This document shows positions 46,415 through 57,479 of a DNA stretch of 64,000 nt, piece by piece. Within the stretch, counting starts at the first letter, position 1. Each line of letters starts with the position of its first letter. The notes under the pieces are model-generated. The model did not search any database. It had not been told where the DNA came from and saw only the letters and a program-made list of their open reading frames with translations. Source of the DNA: Megaustenia siamemsis (lineage: Eukaryota > Mollusca > Gastropoda > Stylommatophora > Ariophantidae); the NCBI GenBank assembly GCA_032433765.1, contig JAVIAB010000008.1, positions 40,481,736 through 40,545,735 on the forward strand. Direction: 5' to 3'. The position numbers and the translations under genes are program-made.

Positions 46415-46622
46415 ATAGGACTTTCGATAACCATGAGTCCACGTCACTCTTTCAGATAAAGGAGATGGGAGTTAAGATTGGCACAGCCAGAAACGAGAGA
46501 CTTAGTGGGTGTTATCATCCAACACAGAAGTGGAGTCGTCAGTCGCTGGACACTGCGGGGCTCACTGATGAGGGGATCTGAATGCAATGGAGTGCAATGA
46601 TGATGACCCGCAAATAACTCAA
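46415..46622 (+). repeat. Unclassified interspersed repeat X, copy 1
   Basis: Blocks GGAGATGGGAGTTAAGATTG, GGCACAGCCAGAAACGAGAG, CGTCAGTCGCTGGACACTG and GATGACCCGCAAATAACTCA recur, in the same order but on the minus strand, at 51,455-51,692. It is probably a mobile element of unknown class. Confidence 0.7.
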
Positions 46623-46784
46623 TTAGATAATTACCGATCGAGGCAATTCAGTGATTTTTATGGGAGTGGTCTGTCTGTCTGTCAGTTCTCCTTTTTATTT
46701 AGCAGTCAATAACAAGTTTAATAAATCTGTCCCATACATGGTACAGGAATTCCCACAACTTTTTCTGCTAACATAGTTAACGAC

Positions 46785-48010
46785 TTTCTACACTGTTGTT
46801 ATGTTAACTAACGTATGACTTTCTACACTGTCGTTATGTTAACTAACGTATGACTTGCTACACTATCTTTATGTTAACTAACTTATGACTTGCTACACTG
46901 TCGTTATGTTAACTAACGTATGACTTGCCTCACTGTCGTTATACTAACTAACGTATGACTTGCTACACTATCGTTATGTTAACTAACGTATGACGTGCTA
47001 CACTATCGTTATGCTAACTAACGTATGACTTGCTACACTATCGTTATGTTAACTAACGTATGACTTGCTACACTATCGTTATGTTAACTAACGTATGACT
47101 TGCTACACTGTCGTTATGTTAACTAACGTATGATTTACTACACTATCGTTATGTTAACTAACGTATGACTTGCTACACTGTCGTTATGTTAACTAACGTA
47201 TGATTTACTACACTATCGTTATGTTAACTAACGTATGACTTGCTACACTATAGTTATGTTAACTAACGTATGACTTACTACACTATCGTTTTGTTAACTA
47301 TCGTATGACTTGCTACACTATCGTTATGTTAACTAACGTATGACTTGCTACACTGTCGTTATGTTAACTAACGTATGACTTGCTACACTATCGTTATGCT
47401 AACTAACGTATGACTTGCTACATTATCGTTATGCTAACTAACGTATGACTTGCTACATTATCGTTATGCTAACTAACGTATGACTTGCTACATTATCGTT
47501 ATGTTAACTAACGTATGACTTGCTACACTATCGTTATGTTAACTAACGTATAACTTTCTACACTATCGTTATGTTAACTAACGTATGACTTGCTACACTA
47601 TCGTTATGCTAACTAACGTATAACTTACTACACTATCGGTATGCTAACTAACGTATAACTTACTACACTATCGTTATGTTAACTAACGTATGACTTGCTA
47701 CACTATCGTTATGTAAACTAACGTATGACTTGCTACACTGTCGTTATGTTAACTAACTTATGACTTGCTACACTGTCGTTATGCTAACTAACGTATAACT
47801 TACTACACTATCGGTATGCTAACTAACGTATAACTTACTACACTATCGTTATGTTAACTAACGTATGACTTGCTACACTATCGTTATGCTAACTAACGTA
47901 TAACTTACTACACTATCGGTATGCTAACTAACGTATAACTTACTACACTATCGTTATGTTAACTAACGTATGACTTGCTACACTATCGTTATGCTCACTA
48001 ACGTGTGACT
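46785..48010 (+). repeat. 35-bp minisatellite (~35 units)
   Basis: The unit is TATGACTTGCTACACTATCG plus TTATGTTAACTAACG. Variants (ATGCTAAC, TAACTTACTAC, CTGTCG) are themselves arranged in a small higher-order pattern at 47,610-47,980. Confidence 0.95.
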
Positions 48011-48519
48011 TATTTTATTGATATATCCTCTTTATTATTTGAATAATATCTCGGGTAGGCAGTTTTATGTCGTAGAGCCTCGTCATTTTTTTCACACGCG
48101 TCTTCTTTTCTTATATCTTTGACATTATTTCCTTGTTAAATGTTAATGTACCAATTATTCCTCTCTGTGTGCAACCCGCCAGCCTTTTCTAGCTTAATAA
48201 ATGGAGAATTTACTCATTAATATCTTATAAACATGTTTGTATCTCAACGTTGGTTTCCCACAGGCCGCTTCCTATATAGAAACAAATCAACAACAAAAGA
48301 GAACACAGAGAACAACAGTAAGTAGGATCAAACATGTACGCCTGAACACAGTGCCTTATGAAGAAACACCTGCATTTCAGCACAATGCCAGCTAAACAAC
48401 TCCAAAACGTTTCTATCACTTGCGATGCCATTCAGACATGTGAACTCTATATAGCATGAGACTGCACAAAAATACTCGAGAATAACTGTAGATATGTATT
48501 TCCTATTTTGACAAGCATC

Positions 48520-50430
48520 GAAAGCCAAGGGCAAAATAGAGCTGAAATATTGCATTGGAGACAATGAGTAATAGGACAAAATAGAGCTGAAATATTGCGT
48601 TGGAGACAATGAGTAATAGGACACAATAGAGCTGAAATATTGCGTTGGAGAGACACAGAGTAATAGGACAAAATAGAGCTGAAATATTGCGTTGGAGACA
48701 CAGAGTAATAGGATAAAATAGAGCTCAAATATTGCATTGGAGACAATGAGTAATAGGACAAAATAGAGCAGAAATATTGCGTTGGAGACAATGAGTAATA
48801 GGATAAAATAGAGCTGAAATATTGCATTGGAGACACAGAGTAATAGGACAAAATAGAGCTGAAATATTGCATTGGAAAGAAACAGAGTACTAGGACAAAA
48901 AAGAGCTGAAATATTGCGTTGGAGAGACGCAGAGTAATAGGACAAAATAGAGCTGAAATATTGCGTTGGAGAGACACAGAGTAATAGGACAAAATAGAGC
49001 TAAAAATATTGCGTTGGAGAGACACAGAGTAATAGGACAAAATAGAGCTGAAATATTGTGTTGGAGAGACACAGAGTAATAGGACAAAATAGAGCTGAAA
49101 TATTGCGTTGGAGGGACACAGAGTAATAGGAAAAATAGAGCTGAAATATTGCGTTGGAGAGACACAAAGTAATAGGATAAAATAGAGCTGAAATATTGCG
49201 TTGGAGAGACACAGCGTAATAGGACAAAATAGAGCTGAAATATTGCGTTAGAGAGACACGGGGTAATAGGACAAAACAGAGCTGAAATATTGCGTTGGAG
49301 ACACAGAGTAATAGGACAAAATAGAGCTGAAATATTGCGTTGGAGAGACAAAGAGTAATAGGACAAAATAGAGCTGAAATATTTCGTTGGAGAGACACAG
49401 AGTAATAGGACAAAATAGAGCTGAAATATTGCGTTGGAAATACAGAGTAATAGGACAAAATAGAGCTGTAATATAGCGTTAGAGAGACAGAGTAATAGGA
49501 CAAAATAGAGCTGAAATATTGCGTTGGAGAGACACAGAGTAATAGGACAAAATAGAGCTGAAATATTGCGTTGGAAACACAGAGTAATAGGACAAAATAG
49601 AGCTGAAATATTGCGTTGGAAACACAGAGTAATAGGACAAAATAGAGCTGTAATATAGCGGTAGAGATACAGAGTAATAGGACAAATTAGAGCTGAAATA
49701 TTGCGTTACAGACACAGAGTAATAGGACAAAATAGAGCTAAAATATTGCGACGGAGATACAGAGTAATAGGACAAAATAGAGCTGAAACATTAAGTTGGA
49801 GAGACAAAGAGTAATAGGACAAAATAGAGCTGAAATATTGCGTTGGAGAGACGCAGAGTAATAAGACAAAATAGAGCTGAAATATTGCGTTGGAGAGACA
49901 AAGAGTAATAGGACAAAATAGAGCTGAAATATTGCGTTAGAGAGACACAGAGTAATAGGACAAAATAGAGCTGACATATTGCGTTGGAGAGACACAGAGT
50001 AATAGGACTAAATAGAGCTGAAATATTACGTTGGAGAGACAAAGAGTAATAGGACAAAATAGAGCTGAAATATTGCGTTGGAGAGACACAGAGTAATAGG
50101 ACAAAACAGAGCTGAAATATTGCGTTGGAGACACAGAGTAATAGGACAAAATAGAGCTGAAATATTGCGTTGGAGAGACACAGAGTAATATGACAAAATA
50201 GAGCTGTAATATTGCGTTGGAGAGACACAGAGTAATAGGACAAAATAGAGCTGAAATATTGCGTTGGAGAGACACAGACTAATAGGACAAAATAGAGCTG
50301 AAATGTTGCGTTGGAGAGACACAGAGTAATAGGACAAAATAGAGCTGAAATATTGCGTCGGAGACACAGAGTAATAGGACAAAATAGAGCTGAAATAGTG
50401 CGTTGGAGACACAGAGTAATAGGACAAATA
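48520..50430 (-). repeat. 43-47-bp minisatellite (~41 units)
   Basis: The unit is GTAATAGGACAAAATAGAGC plus TGAAATATTGCGTTGGAGAGACACAGA. The GAGAGACACA part varies by 2-4 bp. Overlapping frames of about 100-200 codons on the minus strand shift between units and are not credible genes. Confidence 0.95.
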
Positions 50431-50507
50431 GCGCACAAAAACATGATTACGTAAAAGTCGTTAAAAGCGTTGGCCTAGGTTTAAAAAGTTAAAACTCCCG
50501 AGCATGT

Positions 50508-50967
50508 GTATGTGTGATCAACTTAGTGTGTGTGTGTGTGTGTGTGTGTGTGATCAACTTAGCGCGTGTGTGTGTAATCAACTTAGCGTGTGTATGTGTG
50601 ATCAACTTAGCGTGTGTGTGTGTGATCAACTTAGCGTGTGTGTATGTGATCAACTTAGCGTGTGTATATGTGATCAACTTAGCGTGTGTATATGTGATCA
50701 ACTTAGCGTGTGTACGTGTGATCAACTTAGCGTGTGTACGTGTGATCAACTTAGCGTGTGTACGTGTGATCAACTTAGCGTATGTACATGTGATCAACTT
50801 AGCGTGTGTACGTGTGATCAACTTAGCGTGTGTACGTGTGATCAACTTAGCGAGTGTACGTGTGATCAGCTTAGCGTATGTATATGTGATCAACTTAGCG
50901 TGTGTACGTGTGATCAACTTAGCGTGTGTATATGTGATCAACTTAGCGTGTGTATATGTGATCAACT
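50508..50967 (+). repeat. 24-bp minisatellite with (GT)n core (~19 units)
   Basis: The unit is GTGTGTACGTGTGATCAACT plus TAGC. At the left end a unit is expanded to a pure GT run (50,527-50,551). Because 24 is divisible by 3 the array is open in several frames, giving false cysteine-rich frames. Confidence 0.95.
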
Positions 50968-51454
50968 TCTAAATCTAATTGTAAAATATATTTTTAAAAA
51001 AAGAATAAATTTCATAAAACACTTTTGGCACGCCACTGTAAATGAATCAGGGGCCCTGTTGCAGGAACTATATCACCATTACCAATCTCATTAAGAACTA
51101 CAGGTGGTCATTATATTTTCCAACGCTACAGATTGAGATCGTTACAATGACAGAACAACATCTGATCGGAAATAGAAATAATTTCCTTAAAGGCAACAAG
51201 ATGGTGTTAACAAGAAATACTTCACACGAAGCCGGCGGGACCATGAATTTAGAAATCATTTGAAGAAGTATTTTTTGAAGTGACATAAATGATTAATGAC
51301 AAGGGTTGATGTGCAGTTCTTGCCAGTCATATGTACTTATTTATTCCGTAAATATTAAGAAAGGAGATACTCGGTTATGTGATTTTGGGATTGGTCAATG
51401 TCTCGTTGAGATGCAATATTCATCCTTCACTTAAACGTGTTATTGAGTTATTGA
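50968..51454. other. No feature recognised
   Basis: No repeat or coding frame is supported between the 24-bp array and repeat X copy 2. Confidence 0.4.
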
Positions 51455-51692
51455 GTTATTTGCGGATCATCATCATTGCACTCCGAACATGTCCACATGT
51501 TGCTCAGATCCCCTCCTCAGCAATTCCCTCAGTGTCCAGCGACAGACGACTCCAGTTCTATGTTGATTGATAAGTCTTCTTACACGGCCACTAAGTTTCT
51601 CATTTCTGGCTGTGCCCAACTTAACTCCCATTTCCATCATTCGAAGAAGTGACGTAGATCTGTGTTTGTCGAAGTCCTGTGCAAACTTAAAC
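51455..51692 (-). repeat. Unclassified interspersed repeat X, copy 2
   Basis: Minus-strand counterpart of 46,415-46,622. On this strand a 55-codon frame is open, starting MMEMGVKLGTARNEKLSG and ending DMFGVQ before an ATGATGATG-rich tail. The matching frame of copy 1 is shifted. It could be the 3' coding end of an element not otherwise present. Confidence 0.65.
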
Positions 51693-51709
51693 GTGTTTGA
51701 TTCGGATCA

Positions 51710-52020
51710 TTCTTCTTCTTTTACTTCGCCTTCTCCTCTTTCTTCTTATTTTCTTTCTGCTCTTCTCTATCCTTCACATTGTCTTTCTCCTCTTTTTTCT
51801 TCTCCTTCTCCTCCTCTTTCTCCATTGCCTCCCCCTGAATTTCTACATTCACCTTCTTCTATTTCTCCTACTCTATTTGTTTTCTCCTCCTGCTTTTTTT
51901 CCTTTCTTCTACTCCTTCTTCTTTTACTCTTCTTTCTTCTCTAACTCCTCCTTCTATTCCTCCTTCTCTGCCTCCTCCTTCTTTTCCTCCTTCACCTTCT
52001 CCTTAGTCTCCTCCTTCTTT
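51710..52020 (+). repeat. Long pyrimidine-rich tract
   Basis: About 310 bp almost only of C and T (CTTCTCCTCCTCTTTCTCC type) on the plus strand. Frames over it encode leucine/phenylalanine runs and are not convincing. Confidence 0.9.
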
Positions 52021-52655
52021 CGATCACAGATCGATGACAACATGGTTGGTGTTATGGTTATGGTTATGGTTGTGGAAGGCCCCGGTATCACTGCAAACGA
52101 ATTAAAATCCATAATTGCTCAACCGCCCGTGCCAGCGTAATCATCCGAATTACTAACTCATCTTCCAAACAAAGAAAGGTAACTGTAGTCCCCCTCATAT
52201 CAGTCCCAGCACATGACAAAAGACATAAGGCGAAACCGCACAGAAAGTAAACACAGCCAACTGTTCCTTGTCATACGATATCGTCATTCATCGTAAACAA
52301 TTGGAATATCGAAACATGGTCAAAACGGATGAGACACACAGCTCACGGTGTGCACAGAGCACTTAACTCAGTAGCTCCTGCAACAAGCCGAACTTGGAAT
52401 ATGAGGAAACTGCAACAAGGAACACTTTTCATGCAGAGCCTATGGTTGATGTAGCTCACGGCATCTTGTAAGAAAGCAACAAGGTTCATCCATTTCATAC
52501 AGTCAGTGGTCATCCTTCACGGAGGTTCGCGTGCCTTCCCCCAACACTTTAGAACTCTATTTCTCCGCTGCTTCTCATGGTGACCTCTAGTCTGCCTCTA
52601 ATTTGCAAAATTAGAATCCATTTCTGAGAGTTTGAGTTATTGTTCCAGTAACTCG
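52021..52655. other. No feature recognised
   Basis: It contains three copies of GGTTAT near 52,050-52,070 but no recognised gene or mobile element. Confidence 0.4.
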
Positions 52656-52657
52656 CC

Positions 52658-52930
52658 TAAAAAGAGAGCTAATTTCCAATATTAGGAAGAAACAATCATC
52701 ATTTTTTGACCATGTAATGAGAAGAGAACAGCTGGAATATATTGTAACAACTGGGAAAATTGAGGGGCGAAGAGATAGAGGAAAGCAAAGAGAAAAAATA
52801 CCAGACAGCTAAAGAGAATGGTTTGACAGAAGGTCAACAACAGAAATGATAAATAACTGTCAAGATCGAAAATTGTGGAGAGACGTGATCACTTACGCCA
52901 GCAGGCCCGGTACTTGATGATGATGATGAT
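52658..52930 (+). mobile_element. L-C LINE extreme 3' fragment
   Basis: It reads KRELISNIRKKQSSFF, then REQLEYIVTTGKIEGRRDRG and, past a TAA near 52,810, STTEMINNCQDRKLWRD. It ends in the family tail GTACTTGATGATGATGATGA. Confidence 0.8.
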
Positions 52931-53161
52931 AACCTCGTCTAAGTATGTGACCTATCGAGCTCCATCTTCTATCTGTTATCTGTGTGTGCATCTTCTCAGT
53001 GGGTAAAAAAAATGCTGAAGACTCTCTTTTAAAAAGTGGTAAAAAAACTGTGACGGTCTTGATGTTTCCTTGCTCAACATGCTCCAGTATTGAAATAGTG
53101 TAAAAGCAAATAAAATGGATTATTTATTCCTTTGGTTGTGTTCTTGTGAAATAAGTGGGTA

Positions 53162-53320
53162 GCCAGTGGTGGGGAGTGTTAAACACTCTAAGGTATAATG
53201 ACAGCTTTACAAGGAAGGAACACAACACAATACTGACGTTTCGGCCTGTGGCCTTCTTCAGAGTACAAGGACAACCACAACAAACGATGAAGCACAATTA
53301 TCTATAACTACATGTTAGAT
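53162..53320 (-). repeat. Solo arm of the foldback element
   Basis: It matches the left arm of the 4.7-kb foldback (AGCCAGTGGTGGGGAGTGTT; TGACGTTTCGGCCTGTGGCC) and continues through CGATGAAGCACAATTATCTATAA. No second inverted arm follows. On the minus strand the core reads CTGAAGA, A, GGCC-ACA-GGCC, GAAAC; the stem is kept while the loop changed from TCA to ACA. Confidence 0.8.
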
Positions 53321-53438
53321 GATCAGATGAATGGAGAGGTGGACAGAAAAGAAGAAAGTAGGTGTTAAAAAGAAAAAAGGAAACTACATGAGAGGAGGTA
53401 GGATGCGTGTTAAGATGTATAAAATATAAAGAATAGGA

Positions 53439-53440
<2 letters not shown>

Positions 53441-53480
<40 letters not shown>
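53441..53480. repeat. (AT)20 microsatellite
   Basis: Uninterrupted AT dinucleotides. Confidence 0.95.
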
Positions 53481-53488
<8 letters not shown>

Positions 53489-53587
53489 TATTTCACTTAG
53501 CTCAAATAACTTGTCAATCTCTGTGTACTTTAGTTAGAACCATTTCCACTCCATCACTGTGAAACAAGTGGCTGTTTGATATCAAAA

Positions 53588-53858
53588 GGGAGCCGCGATA
53601 GTTCAGTCTTTAGTAAACTGGACTACAAAGAACAAGATGTCGGGTTCGATCCTAATCGACGGCTTCCGGGTTTACCCAGCTTTAAATTGGGGACCGGATT
53701 TTTTTTTTCTGAAAAAGTAAAGCGGCACGGGAGTAATACCGACCACATTACTCCAAACTCATGTACTGAAGGTCTATAAAAATGATGGTCACTAACACCA
53801 TATTCCCTATACGCCACTTGGCGTGACGGGACTCTTTAGTTTACTTTACTTTACTTTA
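53588..53858 (+). mobile_element. SINE-1 copy
   Basis: GGGAGCCGCGATAGTTCAGT, GGTTCGATCCT and the CACTTGGCGTGACGGGACTC tail are present, ending in four tandem TTTAC units. A clear TSD is not seen. Confidence 0.9.
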
Positions 53859-54604
53859 CTCGATAAAACATTTATTAAAAGGGTTCGCAGTTCTTTAAAA
53901 ACAAAACAGAATACAAACACCTTCAACGATCTATAGACCATTCTCAAATGCAAGACCTTTTAATACAGAAGATAAAAGTTAGAAAAGTGAAACAAACTAA
54001 AAAGTTCAAGAGGATTCTCACATAAAGCAGCAAGTTAAGTTATAATATGATAGCTCATAGTGTGTCATCAAGAGCATGAGAAAATGCGAACATGCTTGCT
54101 TGCGTTCGCCCAATGACTAAAGAAGTACACCTCTTAATCATCCGCCCTTAAAAGGACGTTAAGTGGGCGTGTCTGCGTTGTTTTGGATTTTGCAAAATAA
54201 CTGTGATATTTACGCCTTTTGGCCCAACACATCCGACTTCAGCCTGACATTTTTGAGTACCGGGTTGCCTTTCGTCTTCGATCCCTACTCGCTTGGCCAG
54301 ACTAGACAGGTTAGTCTGTTACTATGGGCACCAAGGAGAGGTGGAGCAGGGTATGGATGGTTCTGGTTCACCGATCCTGTCGCAAGCCATCAGCTGTGGG
54401 TCGTTGATAACTTCCAGCTCTGCTGTTGTGAGGCGCGCTTTCGCCTCCAAATACGAATATAAATATAAAGTTTATGTCGTTAACTTGTTCATCTTCTTTA
54501 TCCCCTAATCCCTGGAATAGTTGAAGCACCACTGAAAGAATTCATCTACCTTCCCTATTTATCTTCATCTTCTTCAATCATTCTTTGGGACTCTGCTTAG
54601 TCTA
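53859..54604. other. No gene recognised; possible unknown repeat at 54,150-54,475
   Basis: The 54,150-54,475 part ends in AATATAAATATAAAGTTTATG after a GC-richer body, a layout that suggests a retroelement 3' end. No second copy is in the window to confirm it. Confidence 0.3.
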
Positions 54605-55137
54605 GGACAGCTTCTTCCTCTTTCTTCTATCCTTCCCCTATTGCCGTTGGCGTCGAGGGGAGATACAATCTGCGATTATTTGCTCTTCTGTTGGCCTCTT
54701 CTGGTGTTATCCCTCCTAGTGACTCTAGTATTCCCTTTATCCATCTCTTTCTCGGTCTTCCTCTTAATCTGGCGTTTTCGTAGCGTTTGTTTATGGCTCT
54801 TTTATTCATTGTTAGTTCTTTTTGTCTTGTTATGTGGCCGAACCAATTTATTTGTTGTTTCTTTATGTATTCGATGGCTGGTTCAATTTCGAGTTTCTTC
54901 CTCAGGTCGGTGTTTCTTACTCTGTCCCTTAAGCTGTTTCCTGTCATTCTTCTGACACATTTCATTTCGGTGGTCGTTATCTTTCTTATTGTTCTAGAGT
55001 CCAGCGTCCAATTCTGGCACTGATAGCACAGAGTTGGTAAAGAAATTGATTTGTATATTGCCCTTTTTGCTTCCGTAGTTATTGCTTTGTGTTTCAATAG
55101 TGTTGATACTTGGCCTATAACTTGGCATGCTTTGCTA
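54605..55137 (-). mobile_element. L-B LINE 3' fragment
   Basis: An open frame of 156 codons covers the C-terminal domain: YQCQNWTLDSRTIRKITTTE, then QINWFGHITRQKELTMNKRA and NARLRGRPRKRWIKGILESL. It keeps the Trp codon that is a stop in the copy at 39.2 kb. Closely related to that copy and 5'-truncated within CNKACQVIGQVS. Confidence 0.85.
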
Positions 55138-55191
55138 AGGCCTTTGCCATTCTAGGACACCTCATTCTTTTATTATTTCTTCCCATCTCGC

Positions 55192-55193
55192 TG

Positions 55194-55227
<34 letters not shown>

Positions 55228-55240
55228 TCTTTGTCTACCT
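55192..55240 (+). repeat. (CT)n microsatellite
   Basis: CT dinucleotides with a few TTT interruptions. Confidence 0.9.
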
Positions 55241-55639
55241 CTCCTTCTTACTCCTTTAACAGTTTCTTTACAAAATGGTCTTTGTCGGGCCAGATGACTG
55301 AGACACGGGATCAGACTATTTCATTTTATTTTGTTTATTTTTTTTAACAATAGTCAAACGATCATCCTGTTCTCCTATTGCTGTTGCATCATTCATCAAC
55401 ACAAATAGAACGAACGGAATTGATAAAAGTGTTGATCAAAAGCCCCCTGGAGATTGATTTCGTTAACAAACAATGTTAACAAATACAAAACTGTTAACTC
55501 GCTTTCCGAACCAACACTCTTGCACGAGGAATTCCCAAGGGTGACACTTGGCTTTCAACAAAACTTCAAATTACGAAAGTAACACATGCATTATCGCCCA
55601 TATCTGGAAATTCAGTCCAGGCTGTTCTTGTTACTAGTT

Positions 55640-56110
55640 GTTGTTGTTATTGTTGTTAGTATCATTATCACTGCATACCGGACGAATCCATAGTGTTTCG
55701 ATATCTCCCCTCCAGGCAATCCGAGGAGAATCTGGCCCACGTACACGAATTCCGTAACACGACCTGGAATTCATTCTGGGTTGGTTTTTGCTGATACTTT
55801 TTGCCCGGCAGGCGACTTAATTTATGGTCTACCTTTGGTGACCTAATTTATGGTGTACATTTGGTGACCTAATTTATGGTCTACCTTTGGTGACCTAATT
55901 TATGGTCTACCTTTGGTGACCTAATTTATGGTGTACATTTGGTGACCTCATTTATGGTCTACTTTTTTCTATTTTAACTGCCAAGGGTTCTTTAACGTGG
56001 TCACGGACCCTCTTGTTGTTTACCTTTGTCAGACAGCGGTAAGCATTGAATCTCACCACCCAAAGGTCAGCAAAGGGTAACTTCTAGGAAAAAACACAGG
56101 GATTAATGTT
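55640..56110 (-). mobile_element. SINE-3 copy with an internal 26-bp minisatellite expansion
   Basis: On the minus strand: CCACGTTAAAGAACCCTTGG, then AAAAGTAGACCATAAAT, the array at 55,806-55,962, GCCTGCCGGGCAAAAAG, CGTGTTACGGAATTCGTG, GTGGGCCAGATTCTCC, GATTCGTCCGGTATGCAGTG and an (AAC)n-type tail near 55,640. Blocks and order match the copy at 41.65-42.55 kb. Confidence 0.75.
55806..55962 (-). repeat. 26-bp minisatellite born inside SINE-3 (~6 units)
   Basis: The plus-strand unit is TGGTCTACCTTTGGTGACCT plus AATTTA. It corresponds to the GTAGGCCCATAAATATGGCC segment that occurs once in the other SINE-3 copy (41,909-41,929). The last unit lies next to TTTTTTCTATTTTAACTGCC. Confidence 0.85.
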
Positions 56111-56291
56111 TCCTATTTTTGAAAAATAACTACCGCATATCTATCTATTGTCCTTTCGAGCCGAAGACAGCACATAGGGCAGAACCACAATCTCAAAAAC
56201 AGAAACCTTGCGTGCCAAAATGGCACATATTGCAGAGATCACTGCTATAAACCGCATATGGTGGGCTTTTAATCCCGGCCTTTGCTATACA

Positions 56292-56556
56292 GAGGAGCCG
56301 CGATAGCTCAGTGGTTAGTGAATTGGACAACAAAGGACAAAAGGTAGGGTTCGATCCCAACCCACGGCTTCAGGTTCACCCAGCTGTAAATGGGTACCGG
56401 ATTTTTTCTGGGAAAGTAAAGCGGCACGGGCGTAATACCGACCACATTACCCCACAAATCATGAGCCGAGGGTCTGTAAAATGTATGGTCACTAACACCA
56501 TAGGATTCCCTGTACGCCACTTGACGTGACGGGGTTACTTTACTTTTTTTTTTTTA
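56292..56556 (+). mobile_element. SINE-1 copy
   Basis: GGAGCCGCGATAGCTCAGTG, GGTTCGATCCC and CACTTGACGTGACGGGGTTA are present. A possible short duplication (CAGAGG) lies on both sides. It is followed by a run of T. Confidence 0.9.
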
Positions 56557-56594
56557 TATCCAGAGGCTGACCACAGCCAACGAAAGATATAGTA

Positions 56595-57345
56595 AGGCCA
56601 TCATCGTCATCATGTGTAATACCGGTTGACGTAGGCGATCATGTCCCTCCACAATCTTCTATCTACAGTGCATCGTATCTGTTCCGTTGTTGACTGTTTT
56701 CCATGCTATGGCACCAAGTTATCCAGTATTTTCTCTCTTTGTTGTCCGCGATTTCTCTTTCCTTTTATTTTGCCAGTTGTAACCAAGTATTCCAACTTTC
56801 CTCTTCTCATGATGTGCCCGAAAAATGTTGATTGTTTCTTTCTGATGTTTTTTATGAGTTCCCTTTATGTGCTGGCCTCTTTGAGAAAGTCCTAATTGAT
56901 CTTTTTAGCTGTTCAGGGAACTTTCAACATTCTTCTGAGAAATCCCATCTCTGTGGCCTCTAATCGTCTTTTTATTTGTTTGTCTACTGTCCATGATCCG
57001 CTTCCATAGGTCAGAATTGGTTCTATATAGCACCGATGAACTCTCTTTCTTACTTCTATTGACATAGATTTGTTGCATAAGATATTTTTCATTTTCTGAA
57101 ATGCTATTTTGGCCTAAGCTTTTCTGCTTTTTTATTTCTGTGGTGTATTTTCCATCTGATGTTATTATTGTGCCCAAGTATTTGACGCGTTGCACTTGTT
57201 TCAGATTTGTCTCCTTTATTTTTATGCTGCATGATGGTGGTGATTGTTTCTTGGATATAACCACTACTTCTGTTTTCTTACTATTCAGACTAAGACCTTT
57301 CTTGTTGCTTTCTTTTACTATAATGTCTATCAATGTAATATTGAC
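56595..57345 (-). mobile_element. L-D LINE 3' fragment (longest L-D copy)
   Basis: Minus strand: KGLSLNSKKTEVVVISKKQS, CSIKIKETNLKQVQRVKYLG, then a frameshift in TEIKKQKSLGQNSISENE (should continue AKIAFQKMKN), and later RRILKVPW- and STTE-like blocks. It extends about 60 codons further upstream than the copy at 22.5 kb, covering the RT region just after the YADD motif. Confidence 0.8.
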
Positions 57346-57479
57346 ATAGTATATAATAATAATATGTTATTATACATTGAGATCTAAGCATGAGCATAAA
57401 CTCCGAAGTGTTGTAATCACATATGGAGAACTCATTCTGGAATTGTGGGATGAATAAAAGTATAAAATATTAGGACATG

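Noticed and set aside
48328..50444. Several minus-strand frames of 100-217 codons
   Set aside because: They overlap in different frames across a minisatellite whose unit length varies. No domain is recognisable.
50504..51094. Cysteine-rich frame (CDQLSVC repeats), toxin-like at first sight
   Set aside because: It is generated by a 24-bp GT-rich minisatellite, with no signal peptide and other frames equally open.
51697..52140. Hydrophobic Leu/Phe-rich frame resembling membrane segments
   Set aside because: Pyrimidine-rich DNA automatically encodes Leu, Phe, Ser and Pro, so this is not evidence of a gene.
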